From Chryseobacterium phosphatilyticum (GTDB lineage Bacteria; Bacteroidota; Bacteroidia; Flavobacteriales; Weeksellaceae), in assembly GCF_002899825.2 (NCBI RefSeq), contig NZ_PPED02000003.1:514263-578262 (forward strand): DNA of 64,000 bases, read 5' to 3'. Below, piece after piece: positions 11,408 to 19,662 of this stretch (position 1 is its first letter; the number at the start of each line of letters is the position of its first letter). The notes below the pieces were generated by a model, which did not search any database, was not told the origin of the DNA, and saw only the letters and a list, made by a program, of their open reading frames with translations. The position numbers were made by a program, and so were the translations under genes.

Positions 11408-13300
11408 ATGATGAAAATATTATTTCTAGGGGCTTTGTCTACGGCTTCACTCTACTTTGCACAAACCTATCCTGTTTCTACAATTCCGGAAAATTTAAAG
11501 AAAAATGCAAGTGCTGTTATTAGAAGAGATTTCACGACTGCATACATTAATAAAGTTGATGAAATAAAATATCAATACAATACTGTTACCACAGTTTTAA
11601 ATAAAGATGGGAATGAAAAAGCAATGGTCTATATTCCTTATGATAAAACGAGGACTGTTTCAAATGTAAAGGTTACAGTTTATGATGAAACCGGAAAGAA
11701 ACTAAAAAGCTTTTCCAAATCCGATTTTAGTGATTATGCCAATAACCCTCAGGGAGTATTTTATTCTGATAACAGAGTGTTGGTTTTCTCTTATACACCG
11801 GTTCAATACCCTTATACCATTGATTTTTCGTTTGAGAGTGAAGATAAAAATACCATTTTCATTCCTGATTTTGTACCTTTTACCTCTACCAATACTTCTC
11901 TGGAGGAGGGACAATTTAAAATCATTAATACGTCGGGAATCGATTTGCGTTCTAAGGTGTACCCTTCAAAATATAATTATGCCTCTGTTTCAGAACATAT
12001 TAATGGAAACGAAAAAATATATTCCTACAAAGATATTCCGGCTATTGAAGATGCCGTATTGATTCCGCAACCTGTTAAAATCCTGCCTAAAGTAAGTTTT
12101 GCTTTGACAAAGTTTAACCTGGCGGGCAGACAAGGAACTTTAAATAGCTGGACAGATTTTGGAACCTGGTATTATAAAAATCTGATAGAGCCGGTTGCTG
12201 TTTCTACGCCGGCTATTAAGGCTGAAGTGGCTGCTTTAAACTTGCAGGGTAGTGTAGAAGAAAAGGTAAAGAAGATTTACCAATACATGCAGTCTAAAAC
12301 CAGATACATCTATGTAGGACTGGGAATTGGAGGCTGGCTTCCCATGATGCCGGAAGAAGTATATAAAAAGGGGTATGGAGACTGTAAAGGATTGACCAAT
12401 TACATGAAAACCCTGTTGGATGAAGCTGGGATTCCTTCTTATTACTGTGTAATCAATTCCGGTCTTTCCTCGGTTTCTTTTGATCCTGAATTTCCGAGAA
12501 TGGGAGGAAATCATGCCATCTTAATGGTTCCTGCAGAAAACGGAAATATTTGGCTGGAAAACACCTCTCAACAGACTGCGTTTAATCATTTGGGAAATAG
12601 TACGACAGATAGAAACGTACTTTCTGTGAAGAAAAATGGAATAGAACTTATTGATACTCCCATATATAAAGCTGAACAAAACAGGGAAAAACAGATACTT
12701 ACTATAAAAATTGGCGAAGACAACAGCATTACAGGAGAAGGACATTTTTCCTATACCGGGAGTCAGTATGACTATAACTTAAGTTTCACGAATCTCAATT
12801 CCAAAGAAAGAAATGAAGCCTTAAAAAAAACATTTGATGTGTTGAATTTTGAGAAAGTAGAAATGAAAAACTATGTGAATGATAGAGATAAGGCTGTTAT
12901 TACTTTTGATGCAGATTTTAAAACCAATCATTTTGCTAAAAATGCCGGAAACAGTTTAATATTCAGAGCTGTTCCGATTTATTCTGATAATGTGTATAAA
13001 GCCGATGAAAACAGGAGTCTACCTTTTGAAATAAGACAGTCTTTCGAAGATGATTATGAAATAGGTTTTAGTATCCCCAAAGGCTATAAGATTGATGAAG
13101 TTCCTGATAATATCAACATCAATTCTGAATTTGGATATTATAAATTAAATGTTGTGAAAAATGGGGAGGAAATAAAAGTATTAAGAAAGATTCAGATCAA
13201 TAAAGGAGCTTTTCCAAAAGAAAAATATAATGAATATGTAGGTTTCAGAAAAAAAATAATAAACATGGACAATTCAAAAATTTTAATTACAAAAATATAA
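11408..13300 (+). CDS. secreted DUF3857 protein with transglutaminase-like domain, intact triad
   Basis: 630 residues. A signal peptide (MMKILFLGALSTASLYFAQ) directs export. The N-terminal half (about 40-230) has the beta-rich DUF3857 fold; a transglutaminase-like domain follows with the nucleophile C326 in GYGDCKGLTNYM, H369 in GGNHAILM, and E384 in WLENTSQ. The latter replaces the more usual Asp but is normal for this family. The C-terminal region is beta-rich. Two ATGs lie at 11408 and 11411; either could be used. The gene overlaps the next by one base (TAATG), so the two form a translationally coupled pair of envelope proteins. The substrate is unknown; protein cross-linking or amide hydrolysis is only a fold-based guess. 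Confidence 0.88.
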   Translation: MMKILFLGALSTASLYFAQTYPVSTIPENLKKNASAVIRRDFTTAYINKVDEIKYQYNTVTTVLNKDGNEKAMVYIPYDKTRTVSNVKVTVYDETGKKLKSFSKSDFSDYANNPQGVFYSDNRVLVFSYTPVQYPYTIDFSFESEDKNTIFIPDFVPFTSTNTSLEEGQFKIINTSGIDLRSKVYPSKYNYASVSEHINGNEKIYSYKDIPAIEDAVLIPQPVKILPKVSFALTKFNLAGRQGTLNSWTDFGTWYYKNLIEPVAVSTPAIKAEVAALNLQGSVEEKVKKIYQYMQSKTRYIYVGLGIGGWLPMMPEEVYKKGYGDCKGLTNYMKTLLDEAGIPSYYCVINSGLSSVSFDPEFPRMGGNHAILMVPAENGNIWLENTSQQTAFNHLGNSTTDRNVLSVKKNGIELIDTPIYKAEQNREKQILTIKIGEDNSITGEGHFSYTGSQYDYNLSFTNLNSKERNEALKKTFDVLNFEKVEMKNYVNDRDKAVITFDADFKTNHFAKNAGNSLIFRAVPIYSDNVYKADENRSLPFEIRQSFEDDYEIGFSIPKGYKIDEVPDNININSEFGYYKLNVVKNGEEIKVLRKIQINKGAFPKEKYNEYVGFRKKIINMDNSKILITKI

Positions 13301-15237
13301 TGATGAGGAAAATATTACTGATCGTACTTTGTTCTGCGAATGTGGTCTTGATTAATGCTCAAAAATATGAGTTTCTAAGCCCTCCGAAATTTGATGAAAC
13401 TGACCTTTCCAAAGTAAAGTCATTAATAGATGAAAGTGCATCGGCCGAAATTTTATATAAATCCGTACATTTTACGGTAGATAGCAACACAGGAGAATTG
13501 CATAAAAAATTCTTTTACAGGGTTAAAATTTATGATAAAGATAAAGCTGAAGATTGGTTGAATCTTGAAATTCCACTTTATAGTAATAAAACGGACCGGG
13601 AATCATTGGGTAAGTTTAAAGCTTTTACCTATAATCTTGAAAATGGAGTTGCAATTCCCACTAAAGTAGAAAAAAGCTCACAGTATAAAAGTAAGGAAAG
13701 TAAAAATGTATCTGTTACCAAATTTGCTTTTCCTAATGTGAAAAATGGCTCGGTATTAGAGTACCAGTACGAAATCGTATCTCCTTTTTTATTTGCCATT
13801 CCCGAAGTTTTAATAGAAACAGATACCCCGTCTCTTTATACGGAATATGCACTGGATTCACCTGCTAATATTTCTTATAATATAAATTACACAGGAAACC
13901 TATCTCCAAAATACAAAGAAGTTAAGGAGAAAAGTATGTTTGGTTATCAATATAGGGTCTATAGATTCGGGTATGATAATGTAAAAGGTTTTAAAACGGA
14001 GAAATTTGTACAAAATGACAGAAATCACCGGACAAAAATCAGTGCGGAGCTTCATTCTACCAATTTTAAAGATCTTAAGTTGTATTCCTCTTCATGGGAC
14101 CAGATTAATAAAAGACTTACTGAAGATGAGGAATTTGGTGGTGAACTTAAAAAGACAAGGCTTGCCAGGGAGAATATGCCTGCTGGTGTTTTGGAAATGA
14201 AAACCGATCTTGAAAAAGCCAATGCGGTTTTCGCTTATGTTCAGAAAACGTTTATTTGGAATAAAGACAGAGGTATTTATACAGAGGATGGTATCAAAAA
14301 GCTACTGGAAACAAAGGTAGGCAATGCGGCAGAAATTAATCTATTTCTTGTTATGCTCCTTCGTGAGGCAGGGATTAAAGCTGATCCACTGCTTATTTCT
14401 ACAGTGAGTAACGGGATGATTAATCTTGTGTCTCCTAATGTTTCCAATATGAATTTCGTATTAGCAGCGGTAGATTTGGACGATAAATTACATATGTATG
14501 ATGCCACTTCAAAACAATCTTCTTTAGATGAACTTCCTCTCAGAGACTGGAATCAGTACGGAATTTTATTAACAAAAAATAAAGCTGTACAAATTCAGAT
14601 GACCAATACACATCCAAGCAATACTTTCCTGACTGCAGAAGCAAAAATCAACGATGATGGTAGCATTTCCGGAACGTATTCGGACCGGGATACCGGAGCT
14701 TTTGCCATGTTTGTAAAAGATAACTATGATGAGAATCCTGAGAAATACAAAAAACGGTATAAAGAGAATTATTCAATAGACTTTACCGGAATTGATACTA
14801 AAGTTGTGGAAAATGGTGATTTCGAAAGTACAATGAAATTTTCTTCCAATAACCTGATTGATAAAATCGGTAAAAAAATTATCATCAATCCGATGTTATT
14901 TTTAAGTAAAACTGCTAATGAGTTTGATCAGACGGAAGAAAGAAAATACATGATCGATTTTGGAGCACCTACTACAAAAGTAAAAAAGGTAATTCTTGAA
15001 ATTCCTGATGGGTATACTGTTGAAGAGATGCCTAAGAATAAAAAGATTGTCACAGAAGATAAGGAAATAGAGTATAGCTATGTTTCTGTACTTAAAGGGA
15101 ATAAGCTTGAGGTGATTTCTACTACAAAAGTATCCAGTGCAGATTACCCTAAAGATTATTATCCTGCGTTCAGGCAAATCTGGGAGGTAGCCTCAAAAAG
15201 CGAAAATCAGGTTATTAGTTTGGTCAAAAAGCCTTAA
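13300..15237 (+). CDS. DUF3857 protein with transglutaminase-like fold lacking catalytic Cys/His
   Basis: 645 residues, a distant relative of the preceding gene with the same layout: signal peptide (about 1-21), DUF3857 domain, transglutaminase-like core and a C-terminal beta region. The segment aligned to the GDC nucleophile motif reads GNAAEINLFLV, putting Ala343 where the Cys should be. The histidine position in the SNMNFVLAAV segment is Asn385; only D401 (MYDAT) resembles a catalytic residue. It is therefore probably a non-enzymatic structural or binding partner. The start overlaps the previous stop by one base. The absence of the triad is seen in the sequence; the non-enzymatic role is inferred. 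Confidence 0.86.
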   Translation: MMRKILLIVLCSANVVLINAQKYEFLSPPKFDETDLSKVKSLIDESASAEILYKSVHFTVDSNTGELHKKFFYRVKIYDKDKAEDWLNLEIPLYSNKTDRESLGKFKAFTYNLENGVAIPTKVEKSSQYKSKESKNVSVTKFAFPNVKNGSVLEYQYEIVSPFLFAIPEVLIETDTPSLYTEYALDSPANISYNINYTGNLSPKYKEVKEKSMFGYQYRVYRFGYDNVKGFKTEKFVQNDRNHRTKISAELHSTNFKDLKLYSSSWDQINKRLTEDEEFGGELKKTRLARENMPAGVLEMKTDLEKANAVFAYVQKTFIWNKDRGIYTEDGIKKLLETKVGNAAEINLFLVMLLREAGIKADPLLISTVSNGMINLVSPNVSNMNFVLAAVDLDDKLHMYDATSKQSSLDELPLRDWNQYGILLTKNKAVQIQMTNTHPSNTFLTAEAKINDDGSISGTYSDRDTGAFAMFVKDNYDENPEKYKKRYKENYSIDFTGIDTKVVENGDFESTMKFSSNNLIDKIGKKIIINPMLFLSKTANEFDQTEERKYMIDFGAPTTKVKKVILEIPDGYTVEEMPKNKKIVTEDKEIEYSYVSVLKGNKLEVISTTKVSSADYPKDYYPAFRQIWEVASKSENQVISLVKKP

Positions 15238-15280
15238 AGGTCATAATTTCATAAATTTGTATCTTTATAGGAATATTTTT

Positions 15281-15310
15281 AAAACCATTCATTTTTTGAA
15301 TGGTTTTTGT
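15281..15310 (+). terminator. terminator of the DUF3857 gene pair
   Basis: A perfect 10-base stem (AAAACCATTC / GAATGGTTTT) with a 7-base loop, continuing into TTTG. It lies 43 bases after the second stop. Confidence 0.75.
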
Positions 15311-15333
15311 ATTTACTATTTAAAATTATAATT

Positions 15334-16161
15334 ATGAAAAATATTTTTGCTGTTTTAACTTTATCATCATTCTTCGTATTTACTTCCTGTAAGAAGGAAA
15401 TACCACCTGTTACAAAGACAGAAAAAACGGAAAATAAAACATCTGAAGAGTTTGTAGTAGATTCAGTAAAAGTGAATGATTCTACAAAGGTCAACAACTT
15501 CCTGACACTTTCTTTTACTTCAAAAGTACTGGTGTTTCCTTCTTTAAAAAACAAAATACTATTGGATAGTATTTATTCTTACGATCCCAGAATCAAAGAT
15601 TATTCTAAAGCAGGTCTTCAGGCTTTTCTTGAAAATCAGAAAAAAGACTATTTCAATTCCGTAAAAAATGATAATAAAGACTGGGTTTCTGATATTACAA
15701 GCGCACAAACCTGGTTTTCAAACTCGGATATGAATCTGAAATCGAATAGCAATGGTTATATGCATATTCAATATGGAACCAGTGCTTATATAGGCGGTGC
15801 ACACGATGAGTATGGATATTCGGAGAAAGTTTTTGACCTTAAAAATAATAAGAAACTGGAGTTGAAAGATATTACGTCAATGCCTAAAAGTAAGATAGAG
15901 GCTTTATTGATGAAAAATATCAATAAAATAAATAGCGGAACAACAGATGAAAACGGAGAGGTAAAGAACTCTGAAATGCTGCTGGTTGATAAAATTCCTG
16001 CAATTGATAACTTCTATTTTGATGATAAAAATCTGTATTTCCATTACAGTCCCTATGAAATTGCAGCTTTTGCTGCCGGAGATATTACAGTTCCTGTTTC
16101 CTGGGAAGAGCTAAAAGGTACATTAAACACAGAATTTAAAGAAAGAATGAAAATTAAGTAA
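15334..16161 (+). CDS. RsiV-like lipoprotein (DUF4163/DUF3298)
   Basis: 275 residues from the ATG at 15334; an upstream in-frame ATG would read through the terminator hairpin and is rejected. The lipobox ends at C19 (FVFTSC), followed by a charged linker, so it should be a lipoprotein on the periplasmic side. The SAYIGGAHDEYGYSEKVFDL segment and the downstream LELKDIT motif match the DUF3298 domain of the RsiV family, where it binds lysozyme or cell-wall ligands. There is no sigma factor beside it, so an anti-sigma role is not supported. Flanked by terminators on both sides. Confidence 0.82.
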   Translation: MKNIFAVLTLSSFFVFTSCKKEIPPVTKTEKTENKTSEEFVVDSVKVNDSTKVNNFLTLSFTSKVLVFPSLKNKILLDSIYSYDPRIKDYSKAGLQAFLENQKKDYFNSVKNDNKDWVSDITSAQTWFSNSDMNLKSNSNGYMHIQYGTSAYIGGAHDEYGYSEKVFDLKNNKKLELKDITSMPKSKIEALLMKNINKINSGTTDENGEVKNSEMLLVDKIPAIDNFYFDDKNLYFHYSPYEIAAFAAGDITVPVSWEELKGTLNTEFKERMKIK

Positions 16162-16164
16162 ATA

Positions 16165-16198
16165 AATGCTTCCGGTTCAGGAAGCATTTTTTATTTTT
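16165..16198 (+). terminator. terminator of the RsiV-like gene
   Basis: A 9-base stem (AATGCTTCC / GGAAGCATT), 6-base loop and T tract lie 3 bases after the stop. The T tract ends in TATTTTTG (16192-16199), which also fits a -7 box; see findings. Confidence 0.85.
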
Positions 16199-16204
16199 GC
16201 GGTA

Positions 16205-17056
16205 ATGAAAAAAGTAGCTTTTATCATCAATCCCTTTTCGGCCAAAAAAAATTATCAGCCGTTTTTGAATGAACTGAAAAAAAAGGTTGATAATCCGTCA
16301 TATTATATCTCCGAATCTATTGCGGGAACAGACGAATTTATTCAGACTTATTTTGATAAAGTAGATATTTTTGTGGCGATTGGAGGAGATGGTACGATTT
16401 CTACAGTAGCTAAAAATCTGATTAATACTGAAAAAATACTCGCGATTTTTCCTGCTGGTTCCGGAAATGGATTTTCTAATGAGACCCGGTTTAATAAAAA
16501 CCTGGATGAATTATTAGAAAAAATAAAAGCTAAAAAATCCAGAAAAATTGACACCTTTACTGTAAACGACAGGCTTTCGATCAATGTATCAGGAACCGGA
16601 TTTGATGGTAAAGTGGTTAAGGAGTTTGAGAAAACCAGCCGCGGATTCAAAAACTATATTAAAGTTTCTCTAAAGACCTTTTTCAATTATAAACCGATCA
16701 AGGTGAAATTTTTTGATAAAGAATATCAGCAGTATAATGGTAAATACCTGATGCTGAATATTGCCAATACCCGTCAGTTTGGAAATAATGCCTATATCGC
16801 TCCCAAAGCAAGTAAAAGTGATGGTTTGGTCGACATGGTACTTGTGAAAAAGTTTCCAATTACTTATTCTGCTTTGTTTGCATTCAGAATGTTTACTAAA
16901 AGACTGAAAGATGATGAATATGTAACTTATCTTCCTGTGTCTGAAATAGCATTTAAAGTCAATACAAAAAATTGGCACCTTGATGGGGAGTTTAATAAGA
17001 TAGAATCTCCTGTACACGTCAAAGTGCAGCCTGCAAGCCTTAATATTTTAGTTTAA
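16205..17056 (+). CDS. diacylglycerol-kinase-family lipid kinase
   Basis: 283 residues from ATG 16205; an upstream in-frame ATG would start inside the terminator stem. The N-terminal half is the DAGK catalytic domain with the nucleotide-binding AIGGDGTISTVAKNL motif near 59-73 and AIFPAGSGNGFSNE near 81-94, both diagnostic of the YegS/DgkB group. The C-terminal half is the beta-sandwich lid that ends in a WHLDGEF segment. It phosphorylates a lipid such as diacylglycerol with ATP at the membrane face; the exact lipid cannot be told. Transcribed alone. Confidence 0.9.
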   Translation: MKKVAFIINPFSAKKNYQPFLNELKKKVDNPSYYISESIAGTDEFIQTYFDKVDIFVAIGGDGTISTVAKNLINTEKILAIFPAGSGNGFSNETRFNKNLDELLEKIKAKKSRKIDTFTVNDRLSINVSGTGFDGKVVKEFEKTSRGFKNYIKVSLKTFFNYKPIKVKFFDKEYQQYNGKYLMLNIANTRQFGNNAYIAPKASKSDGLVDMVLVKKFPITYSALFAFRMFTKRLKDDEYVTYLPVSEIAFKVNTKNWHLDGEFNKIESPVHVKVQPASLNILV

Positions 17057-17328
17057 ATCCGGCCTATTTTAAAAATACGAAGGAAAACCCAGGGCACCTG
17101 TTTTGCATCACATATCCTTATTTCTTATTCTCAAAAAATTGCTGGTTGCTAAATTCCCAATAATGCAGTTTTAACAGATATGTCCTTATTTTGAATTATT
17201 GATATTTTACTTGTATTAAGTATTTTATTATTTATAATTTAAAATACAAACGTTGTTTTTATTGAAAATTTCTATTTATATTGTTTTTATTGCGAAATGG
17301 TTATATTTTTATTAATAAAACATTTCCT
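17057..17328 (+). other. AT-rich leader before the T9SS cargo gene
   Basis: 272 bases with no coding potential. It holds the promoter of the T9SS cargo gene, but no convincing TTG/TANNTTTG pair is visible. Confidence 0.4.
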
Positions 17329-18141
17329 ATGAAAAAACATTACTTTTTTTTAATGCTTTTTATTTGCTGTATTGCAATAAAAAGCCAGCTTATTACCGAG
17401 AATTTTGAATCTGCAACATTTCCTCCTGCAGGATGGACTGTTCAATCAACAAATCCTGCATTTACATGGTCCCCACTTACTACTTCCCCTGTTGCAGGTA
17501 CAAGGTCAGCAAGTGTCGCTTATGACCCTGCTCTTGTAAGCCAGGATGAAAAATTAATTTCTCCGGCATTTAGTTTGGTAGGTGCTACCAGCCCTGTCTT
17601 AGCCTTTAAGTCTAATTTTAACCCTTATTGGGCTATAACTCCTAACAACAACTATGATACTGTTGTCAAGGTTTCAATAGATAATGGCACGACATGGACA
17701 CAAATCTGGAGTGAGAATAGTATCACAGTACCCACACCGGCAGGATTTGCAACCTACAATATTACTGTTCCTCTAACTTCCTTAATAGGGCAGAGTAATG
17801 TAAAGCTTGCTTTTAATTATATTGGCACCGATGGAGCTCAGTGGAGTATTGATGATATTAGTGTTACAGCAGGTACTTTAAGTGTATCCGAAGCAAAGAC
17901 TAGGGAAGACAATCTGCTTGTTTATCCAAACCCTGTAAGGGAATCATTTAAAATAGATCTTCCGATATCATACAGTAAAAACAATACAAGGGTTAGCGTT
18001 GTCGATATGTCTGGTAAACATATAAAAACTTTTGAAGCTGGTAAAGAATCCTATGATGTATCGGACCTGCCGAAAGGAGTATATTTTATTGTTATATCCG
18101 ATAACAATAATAAAATAATGAAGAAAATAGAAAAAAGATAA
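17329..18141 (+). CDS. secreted protein with choice-of-anchor-J-like domain and T9SS type A sorting domain
   Basis: 270 residues from the ATG at 17329 (MKKHYFFLMLFICCIAIKSQ signal peptide); a longer in-frame start adds residues ahead of the signal and is rejected. The mature part begins ENFESATFPPAGWTVQ and contains SPAFSLVGATSPVLAFKSNF and WSIDDISV, a jelly-roll typical of choice-of-anchor or MAM-like binding domains. The last ~75 residues (LVYPNPVRESFKI ... VSDLPKGVYFIVI) form a type A sorting domain, so it should be exported by the type IX system and attached or released at the cell surface. No enzymatic domain is visible; probably adhesion or ligand binding. Confidence 0.88.
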   Translation: MKKHYFFLMLFICCIAIKSQLITENFESATFPPAGWTVQSTNPAFTWSPLTTSPVAGTRSASVAYDPALVSQDEKLISPAFSLVGATSPVLAFKSNFNPYWAITPNNNYDTVVKVSIDNGTTWTQIWSENSITVPTPAGFATYNITVPLTSLIGQSNVKLAFNYIGTDGAQWSIDDISVTAGTLSVSEAKTREDNLLVYPNPVRESFKIDLPISYSKNNTRVSVVDMSGKHIKTFEAGKESYDVSDLPKGVYFIVISDNNNKIMKKIEKR

Positions 18142-18166
18142 GTTTCAATCTTCAAATTAAACTATT

Positions 18167-18212
18167 AAAAAATCCGGAGTTTATCATCTGATAAACTCCG
18201 GATTTTTTTTAT
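18167..18212 (+). terminator. strong terminator between convergent T9SS cargo and dctA
   Basis: A long perfect stem (core AATCCGGAGTTTATCA / TGATAAACTCCGGATT) with a T8 tract on the plus strand. The A run before it makes it work for dctA on the minus strand too. Confidence 0.92.
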
Positions 18213-18240
18213 GCTACATAAACTATAATTTATACTGCGT

Positions 18241-19521
18241 TTACACTTCCAGTTTTTTTTCAATTTCCTGTGGATGATTTAAACAATACAGAAACTGTTC
18301 CTTGTCAAGCTGTTTCTCCCAGTTGGCAACCACCACCGTAGCTACCGAATTACCTATAACATTCGTAAGCGCTCTGCATTCGCTCATAAATTTATCGATT
18401 CCTAGAATTAAGGTCATACCTGCTATAGGGATTTCAGGAACGACTGCCAGTGTTGCAGCTAAGGTGACAAATCCTGCACCTGTAACACCTGCAGCGCCTT
18501 TGGAACTTAACATAGCCACCAATAGTAACATCAGCTGCTTTTCAAGTGGAAGATGAATGTTTAAAGCCTGAGCGATAAATAATGAAGCCAATGTCATGTA
18601 AATATTGGTTCCATCAAGGTTAAAAGAGTATCCGGTAGGAACGACAAGACCTACTATCGCTCGTGAGCAACCTGCTTTTTCCATTTTCTCCATAATTCCT
18701 GGCAATGCTGACTCCGAAGAACTGGTTCCTAATACCAAAAGAAGTTCTTCCTTAAGATAGAATAATAATTTAAAAATATTAAAACCATTATACCACGCTA
18801 CAGCTCCTAAAACGATAATAACAAAAAGTGTTGAGGTGATGTAGAAGGTGCCTACCAGAAATATCAGGTTCAATACAGAATGAAGCCCATATTTTCCTAT
18901 AGTAAATGCCATTGCCCCAAAGGCACCTATAGGAGCAAGTTTCATAAGCATATGGACAATTTTAAACACCGGGGTGGACAGATCCTGAAGAAAATCAGTA
19001 ACTCTCTGGCTTTTTTCCTTAGTTAGTACCAAGGCAATCCCCATTAAAATGGCAACAAGAAGGACCTGAAGTATATTTTCTCCTACCAATGGGCTAAATA
19101 ACGTTTCAGGAATGATATTCATAATAAAACCTGTAAGTGTAGACTCATGAGCTTTCGCCTGATATTGTGATACATCACCCGAAAGACTGGCGGGATCAAT
19201 GTTCAGACCATGACCGGGCTGCAGCACATTCCCTACCAATAAGCCGATGATGAGTGCTAATGTTGAAAATGTAAAAAAGTAAATCATTGCCTTTATAGCA
19301 ATCCTTCCCACTTTTTTGAGATCAGTCATATGGGCGATTCCCAAAGTAAGGGTAATGAAAATAACCGGAGCAATGATCATTTTTACCAGTTTGATAAAAC
19401 CATCTCCCAGGGGTTTCATCTTTTCTCCGAGTTCAGGATAAAATTCTCCCATAAGAATCCCTGCAACGATGGCTATTATTACCTGAAAATAAAGTTGCTG
19501 ATATATTTTTTTCGCTTTCAA
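18241..19521 (-). CDS. dctA: C4-dicarboxylate/cation symporter, DctA type
   Basis: Inner-membrane sodium- or proton-coupled symporter of the DAACS family, 426 residues. It imports succinate, fumarate and malate, or possibly acidic amino acids. The serine-rich hairpin [17 protein letters not shown] lies near 268-284, the [14 protein letters not shown] motif near 300 and the substrate-site block [21 protein letters not shown] near 380-400; the last matches DctA better than GltP/GltT. Eight helices plus two re-entrant loops fit the family. Transcribed alone on the minus strand; a perfect inverted repeat about 55 bases upstream may be its operator. Confidence 0.9.
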   Translation of the reverse strand: MKAKKIYQQLYFQVIIAIVAGILMGEFYPELGEKMKPLGDGFIKLVKMIIAPVIFITLTLGIAHMTDLKKVGRIAIKAMIYFFTFSTLALIIGLLVGNVLQPGHGLNIDPASLSGDVSQYQAKAHESTLTGFIMNIIPETLFSPLVGENILQVLLVAILMGIALVLTKEKSQRVTDFLQDLSTPVFKIVHMLMKLAPIGAFGAMAFTIGKYGLHSVLNLIFLVGTFYITSTLFVIIVLGAVAWYNGFNIFKLLFYLKEELLLVLGTSSSESALPGIMEKMEKAGCSRAIVGLVVPTGYSFNLDGTNIYMTLASLFIAQALNIHLPLEKQLMLLLVAMLSSKGAAGVTGAGFVTLAATLAVVPEIPIAGMTLILGIDKFMSECRALTNVIGNSVATVVVANWEKQLDKEQFLYCLNHPQEIEKKLEV

Positions 19522-19575
19522 TTGAAAATAATTTTAAATTTCTGAAAGTGCGAAAGTATGAATTTTTTATAAAAA

Positions 19576-19591
19576 CATGACATCTGTCATG
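19576..19591. promoter_or_regulatory. perfect inverted repeat upstream of dctA, candidate operator
   Basis: CATGACA-TC-TGTCATG, two 7-base arms with a 2-base gap, lies 55 bases before the dctA start codon, just upstream of where its promoter should be (TACTTTCG on the minus strand is one base off the -7 consensus). A dimeric regulator site is an inference. Confidence 0.4.
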
Positions 19592-19596
19592 AAATT

Positions 19597-19627
19597 GTTT
19601 CGGCGGGGCTGAAAGACCCGCCGAAAC
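19597..19627. terminator. GC-rich hairpin downstream of ggt
   Basis: An 11-base perfect stem (GTTTCGGCGGG / CCCGCCGAAAC) with a 9-base loop lies 36 bases after the ggt stop. It lacks a T tract on the minus strand, so it may be a Rho-type or structural terminator, or an mRNA-end protector. Confidence 0.5.
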
Positions 19628-19662
19628 AAAATGTTAGTGCGTATATTTTATTATTGATCATA

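Noticed and set aside
15252..15259. TAAATTTG as promoter of the RsiV-like gene
   Set aside because: The transcript would begin ahead of the DUF3857 terminator hairpin and have to read through it, so this match is probably fortuitous.
15307..15333. Upstream ATG start for the RsiV-like lipoprotein
   Set aside because: It lies at the end of the terminator hairpin and would put nine residues before a complete lipoprotein signal.
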